Shown here one piece after another: positions 45,079-54,856 of a stretch of DNA of 64,000 bases. The position numbers were made by a program, and so were the translations under genes. The stretch spans positions 124,001 to 188,000 of the forward strand of contig NZ_SZQF01000004.1 in assembly GCF_005869935.1 (NCBI RefSeq). Direction: 5' to 3'. Below the pieces are notes generated by a model. The model saw only the letters and a program-made list of their open reading frames with translations. It was not told the origin of the DNA and searched no databases. This DNA is from Winogradskyella algicola. GTDB lineage: Bacteria; Bacteroidota; Bacteroidia; Flavobacteriales; Flavobacteriaceae. Within the stretch, counting starts at the first letter, position 1; every line of letters starts with the position of its first letter.

Positions 45079-46254
45079 TTAGATATTGTCTAATATTGAA
45101 GTTATTATTTTACAACCTTTAATAATTTCTTCATTAGAAATGGTAAGTGGCGGCGTAATTCTTATGGCTTTTGGTTCAAAAAGTAACCAAAATAAAATCA
45201 ATCCTTCCTCTTTAGCTTTAAGGATAACGTCGTTAGTTATTTCAGGATTATCTACCATTGCAGCTAACATTAATCCTTTTCCTCTAATTTCTTTGATGTG
45301 TTTGTGATTAAGGTGTTGTCTAATTAATTTTTCTTTTTTGAGCGTATCTTCAATAAGTGTAGACTCTGTTATTTCTTTTAAAGTGGCTAAAGCTGCTGCT
45401 GCAATCACAGGATTACCTCCAAAAGTAGTTATGTGTCCTAGTTTTGGATTATCACTTAGTGTTTGCATCATAGCTCTAGATGCAGTAAAGGCACCAATAG
45501 GCAGACCTCCACCAAGACCTTTACCGGTAGCAACTATGTCTGGTTGGCAATTATAATTTTCAAAGCCAAATAGTTTACCGGTTCTTCCAATTCCTGGTTG
45601 AATTTCATCTAATATAAAAACAGTACCAACTTCGTTACAACGTTGTTGTACTTTTTGAAGATAATTGTTTTCAGGTTCAATAAAACCAGCACCACCTTGT
45701 ATGGTTTCTAAAATGACGGCAGCTGTTTTATTGGTGATTTTATGTAGACACCAATCGCAATTAAAAGCAATATGGTTAACATCTGGAATCAACGGCAGAA
45801 AAGGTGCTTTACGTTCTTCATAATCCATAAGGCTTAAGGAACCCATGGTATTGCCATGATACGAGTTTTTAGCAGCAATAATTTCTGTTCTGCCTGTGAA
45901 GCGTCTGGCCAATTTTAAGCTACCTTCTATAGCTTCAGTCCCAGAGTTTACAAGATATGTGGTTTCTAAAGGTGCGGGAAGATGCTTCGCTATAAGTTTA
46001 GTAAGTTCTATTGCTGGTTCTTGAATATACTCTCCATAAACCATTACATGTAAGTACTGGTCTAGTTGCTTTTTTACAGCATTCACTACTTTAGGGTGCG
46101 AATGCCCTAAGGAACAAGCCGAAACACCAGCTACAAAATCTAAATAAGATTTTCCGTTTTTATCAAAAATATACGAACCTTTGGCATGGCTAATTTCCAT
46201 AGCTAAAGGATGAGGTGTGGTTTGCGCTTGATATTTAAAAAAATCGTTTAGCAA
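45079..46254 (-). CDS. Class III aminotransferase (acetylornithine/ornithine type), TTG start
   Basis: 391 residues. PLP-enzyme motifs: NSGTEAIEGSLKLARRFTGR, ILDEIQPGIGRTGKLF, and ATGKGLGGGLPIGAFTAS with the Schiff-base Lys; TTFGGNPVIAAAAL follows. It fits the acetylornithine/aspartate-aminotransferase-like family; the exact substrate is not settled. The start codon is TTG (46252-46254). It is supported by a strong GGAGGA Shine-Dalgarno 6 bases upstream, inside the last codons of the OstA-like gene, and by N-terminal homology (the next Met would remove conserved residues). It directly abuts the upstream stop. Confidence 0.88.
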   Translation of the reverse strand: MLNDFFKYQAQTTPHPLAMEISHAKGSYIFDKNGKSYLDFVAGVSACSLGHSHPKVVNAVKKQLDQYLHVMVYGEYIQEPAIELTKLIAKHLPAPLETTYLVNSGTEAIEGSLKLARRFTGRTEIIAAKNSYHGNTMGSLSLMDYEERKAPFLPLIPDVNHIAFNCDWCLHKITNKTAAVILETIQGGAGFIEPENNYLQKVQQRCNEVGTVFILDEIQPGIGRTGKLFGFENYNCQPDIVATGKGLGGGLPIGAFTASRAMMQTLSDNPKLGHITTFGGNPVIAAAALATLKEITESTLIEDTLKKEKLIRQHLNHKHIKEIRGKGLMLAAMVDNPEITNDVILKAKEEGLILFWLLFEPKAIRITPPLTISNEEIIKGCKIITSILDNI

Positions 46255-46266
46255 TTATAGTCCTCC
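46255..46266 (-). promoter_or_regulatory. Shine-Dalgarno GGAGGA deciding the TTG start
   Basis: The end of the OstA-like gene reads GGAGGACTATAA and the TTG follows at once, leaving 6 bases between GGAGGA and TTG. Such a strong Shine-Dalgarno is rare in this window. Confidence 0.7.
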
Positions 46267-48123
46267 TTTTGCTTTCAGTTTTTTCTTTTTTTCAGAAACC
46301 TCAGCAGGTTTATTTTTTGGTGTCCAATCCACTTTTGGTGGAGTTGTAATTTGTTCTTTTTTAGATTTGCTTTCTTTTGAATCGGTTTCCTTTTCTTCCT
46401 TTTTTGGAAGATTTTGTGCAGCCTTATTAGGTTTGTTTGGTGTAGCTTTACCAGCCTCTTCAACACGTTCCGCTAAGCTATCGTCCACAAAATCTTCAGG
46501 TGGAACATAATCCTCTAATCCAGAAATTTTAGGTAAAACTAAAGGTGGGTCGTCTTTAAACAAATCCTCAACAGATCCTGGGCGTTCTTCACCACGCCAA
46601 TCAAAACCTCTTAAACGTCTTGCGTTTCTTGGAAAATCAGGTTCTGGAAAAATATTGCCATCAATTTGATTGATAAATCTCACTTCCTCTATGGCTTGTT
46701 CTACAATTTGAATATTAATACTACCAGATTTTGATTTTTGAATACCAATTAGCTCGTTGGTTTCATTTCGCATGTACCGAATGGTTTCAGCATTCTTTAT
46801 GATATCTACATTGTATAGCTCATTATCTCTAAACAAACCAATGAGTCGCTGACCTTTTATTTGATTATAACCATCTTCGCTAATAGTATCTTTGCTTACC
46901 AAAAATGCGTTATTGAATACTTTTAGAGAGTCTAGTTTTTCAGTTTCAGTATTAGAGATTAGATGAATAGTATCACCTGTCATTTGATTGCCAATATTCC
47001 ATAGCACAGGTTTTCGAGCTGTAGCAAAAGCATCTGTAGAACTATATCTACTAAGGTTTATGAGTTCTGTTAGCCCAGTTTTGTGGTCTACATGTATAGA
47101 ATCTGCCTTTCCTGCCAAATCACTTTTATACAGTCTGGCATTGTAATATGCTCTTGTTATGCGATGGTCTTCTTTACCAGTTACCATCAACGTGTCTGCG
47201 TGTAAATACACCGAATCTTTTTCTTGTACAGTAATTGCTAAAGCACGTTTGGTAATAAAAACCGAATCTTTATCGCGCCAAACTTCAGCATAATGGCCTT
47301 TTACTATGCTATTATTTATGGTGTCTGTAACGGTAATGTTATTAGTAGCAGAAGCAAAACTACGATCACGGTCAAAGTAGATGCTATCTCCTTCTATGGT
47401 GCGATTGTCATAATCTATTTTTGCATTACGTTGAAAATAACCCGTATTGTCATTTGTATCATAAAAACCACGCTCTGTATAAATGTTACTTTCTTCACCA
47501 ACAATTGTTGAAGGGCCAAACAAATACGCATGTCCATTATCAGGAAAAAAATCGAGGCGCTCTGTGTTTAAAGTATAATCAGGATTTACAAGCACCACAT
47601 CTTTTGTAAACTGATACTTTTTGGCATTCATATAATAACGACCTATCTGGCTTGTAATAGTACCAGAGGAATCTCTTACAACTTTACCACTTGTATTGTA
47701 ATATGCTAATTGCCGAGTTCTGTCGAAATATAGCTTATCGGTTGTTAAAACTGAATTTGGTTCGGTTAATACGACATCACCTTTTGCAACAGCAATCTCT
47801 GTTTTACCGCTATAATCTATGTATTTAGCGACCATGTTGATAGAATCGCCTTGTTTCATGTTAACGTTGCTGTACGCTTCTATGTAGTCCTGGTCTTCAA
47901 AATATACAGCTTTATCACACCACATGTTTACTCCTTTATGAATAAAATGTACTTGCTGAGATTCATCACGTAGAAACACTAAAGCGCCATCTTCAATCTC
48001 AGAATCAGACGTTGCAATACCAGCATACTCTATGGTGATTTTTTGTTTTTCTTGTGCAAAACTTAACCCAGAAATACAAAGAGTGATAATAAAAATTAGA
48101 TTCTTTAAACTATTCAAAGCCAT
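46255..48123 (-). CDS. OstA-like protein (LptA/LptD N-terminal-like)
   Basis: 622 residues from the ATG at 48123, preferred over 48144 because it gives a proper signal peptide (MALNSLKNLIFIIT...SFAQ). About 25-490 contain repeating short strands of the OstA/LptA beta-jellyroll type (VFLRDESQQVHFIHKGVNMW, SNVNMKQGDSINMVAKYIDY, GDVVLTEPNSVLTTDKLYFD). The C-terminal ~130 residues are rich in Lys, Glu and Pro and probably disordered. Family members bind lipopolysaccharide in the periplasm during transport to the outer membrane; that role is inferred. Next to an aminotransferase whose Shine-Dalgarno lies in its last codons. Confidence 0.83.
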   Translation of the reverse strand: MALNSLKNLIFIITLCISGLSFAQEKQKITIEYAGIATSDSEIEDGALVFLRDESQQVHFIHKGVNMWCDKAVYFEDQDYIEAYSNVNMKQGDSINMVAKYIDYSGKTEIAVAKGDVVLTEPNSVLTTDKLYFDRTRQLAYYNTSGKVVRDSSGTITSQIGRYYMNAKKYQFTKDVVLVNPDYTLNTERLDFFPDNGHAYLFGPSTIVGEESNIYTERGFYDTNDNTGYFQRNAKIDYDNRTIEGDSIYFDRDRSFASATNNITVTDTINNSIVKGHYAEVWRDKDSVFITKRALAITVQEKDSVYLHADTLMVTGKEDHRITRAYYNARLYKSDLAGKADSIHVDHKTGLTELINLSRYSSTDAFATARKPVLWNIGNQMTGDTIHLISNTETEKLDSLKVFNNAFLVSKDTISEDGYNQIKGQRLIGLFRDNELYNVDIIKNAETIRYMRNETNELIGIQKSKSGSINIQIVEQAIEEVRFINQIDGNIFPEPDFPRNARRLRGFDWRGEERPGSVEDLFKDDPPLVLPKISGLEDYVPPEDFVDDSLAERVEEAGKATPNKPNKAAQNLPKKEEKETDSKESKSKKEQITTPPKVDWTPKNKPAEVSEKKKKLKAKGGL

Positions 48124-48203
48124 ATGGTTTTTAAAAAATAACACTAATAAATTAGCTTTAGTATGGGTTAACAGTTTTTTTAACAGAATCTAAAAATTCA
48201 AAA

Positions 48204-49484
48204 TTATACCGTTTTCCTAACAATCGTCTGCTTACGATCAGGGCCAACAGATACTATCGTAATAGGAATGTTAAGCTCTTTTTCTAAAAATGCAACATAT
48301 GCATTAAAAGCGTCTGGTAATTGAGATGCTTCTGTCATACCAGTTAAATCTTCAGACCAGCCTTTAACTTCTGTATATATTGGTGAAACGTTTTCTTCTT
48401 CAATGTTGTACGGTAAATGCGTAATGGTTTCACCTTTATAATTGTAAGCTGTACAGACTTTTAATTTGTCAAATCCAGAAAGTACGTCACCTTTCATCAT
48501 AATTAATTGTGTAACTCCATTAACTTGGCAAGCATAACGTAAAGCCACCAAATCTAACCAACCACAACGTCTAGGACGACCAGTAGTTGCGCCAAACTCA
48601 TGACCAACGCGACCCATGGTTTCTCCATCTTCATCAAACAATTCCGTTGGAAAAGGACCTGAGCCAACACGTGTTGTATATGCTTTAAAAATACCAAAGA
48701 CTTCACCTATTTGGCTTGGAGCAACACCTAAACCTGTACAAGCACCAGCCGCAGTTGTATTAGATGATGTTACAAATGGATATGTGCCAAAATCTATATC
48801 TAAAAGCGACCCTTGAGCACCTTCAGCCAAAATAGTTTTACCAGATTGTTGTGCTTGGTGTACATACTCTTCAGAATCTATAAACTTTAATGTTTTAAGC
48901 GTTTCTATGGCTTCGAAGAAATCTGTTTCAAGCTCTTTTAGATCATATTGAATATCTACATCGTAGAAAGCAATCATAGCTTCATGCTTATCTGCTAAAG
49001 CTCTGTATTTATCTTTCCAGTTGGCTAATTCTATATCACCAACTCTAATACCATTTCTACCGGTTTTGTCCATGTAAGTTGGACCAATACCTTTGAGTGT
49101 AGAACCTATTTTTGCTTTTCCTTTTGAAGCTTCGCTCGCAGCATCCAGTAAGCGATGCGTAGGTAAAATGATATGTGCCTTACGCGAGATGCAGAGGGAT
49201 TTTTTATAATCAACATTTTGTTCGTCTAATTTGTCTAATTCCTTTTTAAAAATCACAGGATCTATAACTACACCATTACCAACAAGGTTTACAGTGTTGT
49301 CATGAAAAATACCAGAAGGTATAGTGTGTAATACGTGCTTTCTGCCATTAAAAACTAAGGTGTGACCAGCGTTTGGTCCACCTTGAAAGCGTGCAATAAT
49401 ATCGTATTTAGAGGTAAATACATCGACAATTTTTCCTTTGCCTTCATCTCCCCATTGTAATCCAAGTAGTAAGTCTACTGCCAT
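48204..49484 (-). CDS. purA: Adenylosuccinate synthetase
   Basis: 426 residues, full length. GLQWGDEGKGKIVD (GTP-loop and catalytic Asp, about 9-21), FQGGPNAGHTLV with the catalytic His, GSTLKGIGPTYMDKTGRNGI, EGAQGSLLDIDFGTYPFVTS and TTGRPRRCGWLD are all present. It joins IMP and aspartate using GTP in AMP synthesis. Follows the Fur-family gene by 13 bases, so probably co-transcribed with it. Confidence 0.96.
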   Translation of the reverse strand: MAVDLLLGLQWGDEGKGKIVDVFTSKYDIIARFQGGPNAGHTLVFNGRKHVLHTIPSGIFHDNTVNLVGNGVVIDPVIFKKELDKLDEQNVDYKKSLCISRKAHIILPTHRLLDAASEASKGKAKIGSTLKGIGPTYMDKTGRNGIRVGDIELANWKDKYRALADKHEAMIAFYDVDIQYDLKELETDFFEAIETLKTLKFIDSEEYVHQAQQSGKTILAEGAQGSLLDIDFGTYPFVTSSNTTAAGACTGLGVAPSQIGEVFGIFKAYTTRVGSGPFPTELFDEDGETMGRVGHEFGATTGRPRRCGWLDLVALRYACQVNGVTQLIMMKGDVLSGFDKLKVCTAYNYKGETITHLPYNIEEENVSPIYTEVKGWSEDLTGMTEASQLPDAFNAYVAFLEKELNIPITIVSVGPDRKQTIVRKTV

Positions 49485-49497
49485 TTTAAAAAATTAG

Positions 49498-49950
49498 TTA
49501 GTCGTCTTTTTTACGGTTGCCGTAAAAATATAGTGAGTGATTAGTTATTTCGATATCAAAAACCTCTTCGATGGTTTTTTTAATAGATTGAATACGAGGA
49601 TCGCAGAATTCTATAACTTCACCTGTATCAGTTAGAATTACATGGTCATGCTGCTTATCAAAATAAGATTTTTCATAATGCGCTTGGTTTTGACCAAATT
49701 GATGTTTTCTAACAAGGTTGCATTCTAAAAGTAATTCTATGGTGTTGTAAAGCGTTGCTCTACTCACACGATAGTTTTTATTCTTCATTTTGATGTATAA
49801 AGATTCTATATCAAAATGTTCCTCACTATCGTAGATTTCCTGAAGTATAGCATAACGTTCAGGTGTTTTTCTATGACCTTTATCTTCAAGGAATTGTGTA
49901 AAAACACGTTTTACAATTTCCTGATTACTTTCTTCTGTTGTTGCATTCAT
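49498..49950 (-). CDS. Fur family transcriptional regulator
   Basis: 150 residues. A winged-helix N-terminal domain ([42 protein letters not shown]) and a dimerisation part with [20 protein letters not shown] and EFCDPRI. The His-rich regulatory metal site is present, but the C-terminal CxxC structural zinc pair of many Fur/PerR proteins is missing; only single Cys residues remain. The exact metal or signal is therefore unclear. Precedes purA. A TAAATTTG box lies 10 bases before the ATG. Confidence 0.88.
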   Translation of the reverse strand: MNATTEESNQEIVKRVFTQFLEDKGHRKTPERYAILQEIYDSEEHFDIESLYIKMKNKNYRVSRATLYNTIELLLECNLVRKHQFGQNQAHYEKSYFDKQHDHVILTDTGEVIEFCDPRIQSIKKTIEEVFDIEITNHSLYFYGNRKKDD

Positions 49951-49960
49951 AATTAAGGTG

Positions 49961-49968
49961 CAAATTTA
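49961..49968 (-). promoter_or_regulatory. -7 element upstream of the Fur-family gene
   Basis: Minus strand TAAATTTG, perfect TAnnTTTG, 10 bases before the ATG at 49950. Confidence 0.4.
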
Positions 49969-50055
49969 CGTAAAAATATAGGATAAGAATGATTTAATTT
50001 ATGATTAAAGTTGAAAGAAATGAACAAGTTTTCAATACTTTTTAATCCATTAAAA

Positions 50056-52266
50056 TTAAACCCTTACTACTTTATCAATACCATTGATTTTTTTAAGCTT
50101 ATCAATAAGGTTTTTAAGCATGGTTTGGTTTTTTACCTCAACGGTTATATCTCCATTGAAAATCCCATCATCACTAGAAAAACTTATACTTTTCATGTTT
50201 ACATGAAGGTTTTCAGAAATAAGTTTTGTGATATCGTTTACCAAACCAAGATTGTCTATACCAGATAACTTAATATGCGACGTATAGGTTTGCTGAGAGG
50301 AATCTATCCACTTGGCAGACATAATTCGGTAAGCATAGTTAGACTGTAAACTCACTGCATTTGGGCAGTTCTTTTTATGAACTTTAATACCATCATTAAT
50401 AGTCACAAAACCGAACACTTTATCACCAGGAATAGGGTTACAACAATTAGCAAGTGTATAATTGAGACGCTCTTCTTCCTTACCAAAAACGAGCATGTCA
50501 TACTTAGAGGTAATCTCTTCTTTATCTATATCTTTATTAGGTACGTCTGGCTTACGGATTTTACTCTTTATATAACTCATAAAGGCGTTGCTCCGTGATG
50601 AAGCAAAAGCTTTGAGTTTGGTATTATCTATTGTACCAATACCAACACGATAAAATAAATCTAAAGAGGTTTTTAGCTTAAAGTAGTTCACCAACTCATT
50701 CACGCTTTTTTCATTGAGTGTAATTTTGAGCTGCTTTAACTTACGTCTAAGAATTTCCTTGCCTTCTTCCGCAATTTCTTTGGTGTGTGCGTTTAATGCC
50801 GATTTAATTTTACTGCGTGCTCTGGCAGTGGTTGCGTAATCTAACCAGTTAGCGTTTGGTTTGGCATTGTCTGAGGTTAATATTTCTACACGGTCTCCGC
50901 TTTGTAGCTCATGGCTAAGCGGTACCAACTTACCGTTGACTTTAGCACCACGAGTTTTCATGCCAACTTCTGTATGTATGCTAAATGCAAAGTCTAGAGG
51001 AGTAGCACCTTTAGGTAACGATTTTAAGTCACCTTTGGGTGAAAACACAAAGATTTCCTTTGAATATAAATTGAGTTTAAACTGCTCTACGAAATCAACA
51101 GCATTAGCTTCGTTATTTTCTAAAGCTTCTTGAAGTCTGTTGATCCATAGATCTAAATTATCCTCTTTGTCGTTGGCATTTTTGTATTTGTAATGTGCAG
51201 CATAGCCTTTTTCGGCAATCTCGTTCATGCGTTCGCTACGAATTTGTACTTCTACCCAACGGCTTTTAGGTCCTACAACAGTAATATGAAGCGCTTCGTA
51301 ACCTGTAGATTTTGGAGACGAAATCCAATCACGCAAACGAATTGGGTTTGGTGTAAAGTGGTCTGTTACGATAGAATAAATTTTCCATGCCAGAAACTTT
51401 TCGTTTTCAAAGTCTGATTTGTAGATAATTCTAACAGCAAACTTGTCGTACACTTCGTCAAATGAAACACCTTGTTTTACCATTTTTCGGCGTATGCTAA
51501 AAATGGATTTTGGTCGTCCTTTAATTTCGTAATTAAGCCCTTCTTTATTTAACGATTTTTCAATGACTTTAGAGAAGGCTTTAATATAAGCATCTTGTTC
51601 TTCCTTGCTTTCTTGCATTTTCTCTAAAATGTCATTGTAAACTTCAGGCTCTGTGTATTTTAAACCTAAATCTTCAAGTTCTGTCTTAATATTATAAAGC
51701 CCGATTCTATGTGCTAATGGAGCATAAATGTATAAAGTTTCTGATGCTATTTTTACTTGCTTGTCCGCACGCATAGAATCCATAGTTTGCATGTTGTGCA
51801 AACGGTCTGCTATTTTTATGATGATAACACGTACATCTTCATTAAGTGTTAACAGCATCTTACGGAAGTTCTCAGCTTGTAGCGACACATCCATTTCCCT
51901 ATTAAGAACCGATATTTTGGTGAGACCGTCCACAATACGCGCAACAGTTTCACCAAAAAGGCGCTCCATGTCTGCAATGGTATAATTAGGATTGTCTTCA
52001 ACAACATCATGAAGTAATGCAGCAGCAATAGAAGTGGCGTCTAAACCGATCTCTTGAGCCACAATTTTTGCCACGGCAATCGGGTGAAAAATGTAAGCCT
52101 CACCAGATTTGCGTCGTTGGTCTTTGTGCGCATCTAAGGCTACCTCAAAAGCATGGCGAATTAATTTTTTATCGTCTTTGCTTAAGGTTTGGTAGCTTAC
52201 TCTTAGTAACTCTTTGTAAGCTTGTGCAATGGCTGCATTTTCTTGTTCGATGTCTACTTCCGTCAT
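50056..52266 (-). CDS. rel: Bifunctional (p)ppGpp synthetase/hydrolase (RelA/SpoT)
   Basis: 736 residues from the ATG at 52266; an ATG at 52284 adds six unrelated residues. Hydrolase: AALLHDVVEDNPNYT with HD at 86-87. Synthetase: GRPKSIFSIRRKMVKQGVSF, TGYEALHITVVGP, WVEVQIRSERMNEIAEKG. TGS: IFVFSPKGDLKSLPKGATPL. A zinc-finger/RIS region has NCCNPIPGDKVFGF, and a C-terminal ACT domain ends the protein. Both catalytic domains look intact, so it should both make and break the alarmone (p)ppGpp. Single long Rel-type enzyme, as is usual in Bacteroidota. Confidence 0.95.
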   Translation of the reverse strand: MTEVDIEQENAAIAQAYKELLRVSYQTLSKDDKKLIRHAFEVALDAHKDQRRKSGEAYIFHPIAVAKIVAQEIGLDATSIAAALLHDVVEDNPNYTIADMERLFGETVARIVDGLTKISVLNREMDVSLQAENFRKMLLTLNEDVRVIIIKIADRLHNMQTMDSMRADKQVKIASETLYIYAPLAHRIGLYNIKTELEDLGLKYTEPEVYNDILEKMQESKEEQDAYIKAFSKVIEKSLNKEGLNYEIKGRPKSIFSIRRKMVKQGVSFDEVYDKFAVRIIYKSDFENEKFLAWKIYSIVTDHFTPNPIRLRDWISSPKSTGYEALHITVVGPKSRWVEVQIRSERMNEIAEKGYAAHYKYKNANDKEDNLDLWINRLQEALENNEANAVDFVEQFKLNLYSKEIFVFSPKGDLKSLPKGATPLDFAFSIHTEVGMKTRGAKVNGKLVPLSHELQSGDRVEILTSDNAKPNANWLDYATTARARSKIKSALNAHTKEIAEEGKEILRRKLKQLKITLNEKSVNELVNYFKLKTSLDLFYRVGIGTIDNTKLKAFASSRSNAFMSYIKSKIRKPDVPNKDIDKEEITSKYDMLVFGKEEERLNYTLANCCNPIPGDKVFGFVTINDGIKVHKKNCPNAVSLQSNYAYRIMSAKWIDSSQQTYTSHIKLSGIDNLGLVNDITKLISENLHVNMKSISFSSDDGIFNGDITVEVKNQTMLKNLIDKLKKINGIDKVVRV

Positions 52267-52336
52267 AACAACTAAAGTAAACAAAGTCTATGAGATAGGC
52301 AATGGGATTTTTGAAGGAAATTTTTGTTGGTTTTGT

Positions 52337-53515
52337 TTATATTGAAAAAGCAGTGTAAATTTTATTTAGCGTGTTTTGACTCATTTTATTTAAACAATTC
52401 TTATTTATAATAAACTGAAAATCCTCACAGTAATTATTGCATGTTTTTTTTCTTCCATATATATGTTTTTTGTAGCTATTAATAACAGTTTCAGTTCTTC
52501 TTCCTATCCGACTATAAATATAGATACCCAATACATTATAAAATTCTGACTGATTTAATTTCTTTTCAATTTTTTGTATTGAAGTTTTAGAATTATCAAC
52601 ATAAAAGAACAAAGAATCTATGGCAATACAAATTATGCCATAATTTTTACTTGGTATTTGTTTTGCTTTATCAACTAATTTATTATTGATGATCCTATCA
52701 ATTTCATTAAAATCAATCGCTATTGGTTGTATATCAAACAAAGGATAATTTCTTTCTGTTGACCACTCTCTAAGTGTATCTTCTTTAGATATGTGTGAAA
52801 TAGCAATATCTACCTCTTTATTTGAGTAGTATTCAATTAACTCATTTCTAGAAACTTTTTCTTTTATAGATTTTAAATCTTCTATTATTTCATTTAATCG
52901 TTTTTCATTAAATGGATTTAAGATTTTTCCTGAAAAATATGTCTTTATAGGCGCTTTAGAAAGCTCTCTGAATATACTGTGGTAGTTCTTAGAATGGGAT
53001 AATCTTAATTGGCTATTGTTTAGTTTTGTTATTTCTATATAGAACTTTTGATGATTTTCAATATCAATTACTCTAATATCTGGATTCTTTTTGCCATTTT
53101 TATTATAAGGTTCAAAAAGAAAATCAAAGTTATTTGGTATAAATTTACTAGCTATTTCAATGAAAGGTAGACCTTCAGTTTCAAAACTATTTACACCTAA
53201 AACTTTATTTTTAAGTTCACCATAGTTACAATCTTTATCTTTGAAATGCTTTAAAGTTTTAGAGAACCAAATTATCCATAAGAATGATTCTTTTATTCGA
53301 TTCGCCAAATAGTTTTTGAAAGGATGGATTTTCTTAGTTTCGTGTCTTAAGAAACTTTTACCTAATTCATGTTTTAAAAAATTAAAAGCATTATACAATT
53401 CGATTTTAAAGTCTTCATCATATTCATCAGTTCTGATAGAGAATTCAATGTGCTTATTCCAATTTTGGTAATCATCAGGCGTTTTAAATATTTCAAATTG
53501 TATTTTTGACATCAT
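52337..53515 (-). CDS. Hypothetical protein with possible PD-(D/E)XK nuclease core
   Basis: 392 residues, family not recognised. The middle (about 145-185) has NPDIRVIDIENHQKFYIEIT, an arrangement like the PD-(D/E)XK core (PD, then E-x-T-K in place of E-x-K), with GLPFIEIASKF upstream as a possible first acidic helix. The rest is helical and rich in Lys, Asn and Ile. The coding DNA is more AT-rich than its neighbours. Its start overlaps the M48 gene's stop by 4 bases (ATGA), so it may be translated from that mRNA. It looks like an accessory gene inserted between conserved genes. Cutting activity is only a guess. Confidence 0.6.
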   Translation of the reverse strand: MMSKIQFEIFKTPDDYQNWNKHIEFSIRTDEYDEDFKIELYNAFNFLKHELGKSFLRHETKKIHPFKNYLANRIKESFLWIIWFSKTLKHFKDKDCNYGELKNKVLGVNSFETEGLPFIEIASKFIPNNFDFLFEPYNKNGKKNPDIRVIDIENHQKFYIEITKLNNSQLRLSHSKNYHSIFRELSKAPIKTYFSGKILNPFNEKRLNEIIEDLKSIKEKVSRNELIEYYSNKEVDIAISHISKEDTLREWSTERNYPLFDIQPIAIDFNEIDRIINNKLVDKAKQIPSKNYGIICIAIDSLFFYVDNSKTSIQKIEKKLNQSEFYNVLGIYIYSRIGRRTETVINSYKKHIYGRKKTCNNYCEDFQFIINKNCLNKMSQNTLNKIYTAFSI

Positions 53516-54744
53516 TTTCTCAAATTCCTAACTCTTTGTAACAACGTCGGATGCGAATAATGCGCAAACACATACGCTTTGTGAGGTGTGAGGTTGCTCA
53601 AACTGTTTTTTGACAGTTTTTTTAATGATGTAATTAATGGCTCAGCCTTGTATGTGTTTTTGGCATAATCATCAGCTTGGTATTCAAAAACTCTTGAGAC
53701 GTAATTCATTATTAAACCTGTAAGTTCTGAAATAGGTGAGTAAAGCAACCCAAAAGCAATTAGTCCGACATGAAAACTAGGTGTTTCGACTCCTATCGCA
53801 TTAGACAATAATGGATTTGAAATAAAAACCGATAAAATAAAGAGTGTTAATCCCGTTAATGCTATAGAAGTAACCAGATTAAAAATAATGTGCTTGCATT
53901 TGTAATGCCCAACTTCATGCGCTAAAACCGCAACGATTTCTTCATCCTCTAAATCATTAACCAAAGTATCGTAAAGCGTAACGCGTTTTTCGCTTCCAAA
54001 ACCTGAGAAATAGGCATTCGCTTTAGTGCTACGTTTAGAACCGTCAATGATGAAAATTTTATTAAGGTTAAAGCCTACAGAAGCTGCATAATCCGAAATC
54101 TTATTGCGTAATTCCCCTTCTTCTAAAGGTGTTTGTTTGTTGAACATGGGCACGATTAATCGTGAGTAAAACATATTCATAAATACAGTAAATACCGTTA
54201 CAATTCCCCAAGCATATAACCAAAACTGACTTCCAGTAATCTGATAAAACCAAATAATTAAAGCTATAATAACACCACCTAATATGGCCATCATGAGCAA
54301 ACCTTTTAGCTTATCTAGAATAAAAGTCTTTTTTGAGGTTTTGTTAAAGCCAAATTTTTCTTCAATCACAAAGGTTTTATAGTATGCAAATGGTGTGGTA
54401 ATAATATCACTGGCAATCATAATAATACCGAAGAAAATTAAACCAATAATTATTGGATTGTCAGAATAACTCCTTGCTATATTATCTACATATTCAAAAC
54501 CATCCAAAAACAGAAAACCTAAAGTCAATACAAGTGAAAATAAGGAAGACCAAATGCCAAATCTGTAATTAGTGGCTTTGTAGGCTTGCGATTTTTTGTA
54601 CTCGTCTTCATCGTAAACATCATTTAATTCTATTGGAATAGCGTCATTAAAATGTTTGGCATTTAATGCGTCTAGAATTTTATCCTTTATAAAATTGATA
54701 AGGATAATGGCTATGATGATGTAGAAAAGGGTTTGTGCTGTCAT
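53512..54744 (-). CDS. M48 family zinc metalloprotease (Ste24/CaaX type)
   Basis: 410 residues from the ATG at 54744 (an upstream TTG at 54753 is less likely). The N-terminal Peptidase_M48_N region has several membrane helices. The protease domain shows VLAHEVGHYKCKHI (HExxH, about 280) and a distal Glu in VFEYQADDYA. Family members are membrane proteases, Ste24-like, acting on membrane or prenylated proteins; the bacterial substrates are unclear. Its stop overlaps the start of the orphan 392-residue gene. Confidence 0.9.
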   Translation of the reverse strand: MTAQTLFYIIIAIILINFIKDKILDALNAKHFNDAIPIELNDVYDEDEYKKSQAYKATNYRFGIWSSLFSLVLTLGFLFLDGFEYVDNIARSYSDNPIIIGLIFFGIIMIASDIITTPFAYYKTFVIEEKFGFNKTSKKTFILDKLKGLLMMAILGGVIIALIIWFYQITGSQFWLYAWGIVTVFTVFMNMFYSRLIVPMFNKQTPLEEGELRNKISDYAASVGFNLNKIFIIDGSKRSTKANAYFSGFGSEKRVTLYDTLVNDLEDEEIVAVLAHEVGHYKCKHIIFNLVTSIALTGLTLFILSVFISNPLLSNAIGVETPSFHVGLIAFGLLYSPISELTGLIMNYVSRVFEYQADDYAKNTYKAEPLITSLKKLSKNSLSNLTPHKAYVFAHYSHPTLLQRVRNLRK

Positions 54745-54753
54745 ATTACTCAA

Positions 54754-54782
54754 TTAGTGATTAATAATGAATAATTAATAAT
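54754..54782. repeat. Degenerate heptamer repeat, left flank of the four-helix-bundle gene
   Basis: TTAGTGA, TTAATAA, TGAATAA, TTAATAA in direct succession. It includes TAATGAATAATT (54765-54776), found inverted at 55144-55155 on the other flank. Confidence 0.5.
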
Positions 54783-54856
54783 TTGGCTATTCTTTTGAAG
54801 ATTGAATAATCTTAAATAATATTTTAAGAATGCTTGAGAGTTCATTTTCGAGAGAA

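Noticed and set aside
48124-48144. Longer start for the OstA-like gene (ATG at 48144)
   Set aside because: It would put seven extra residues ahead of a good signal peptide; the ATG at 48123 is preferred.
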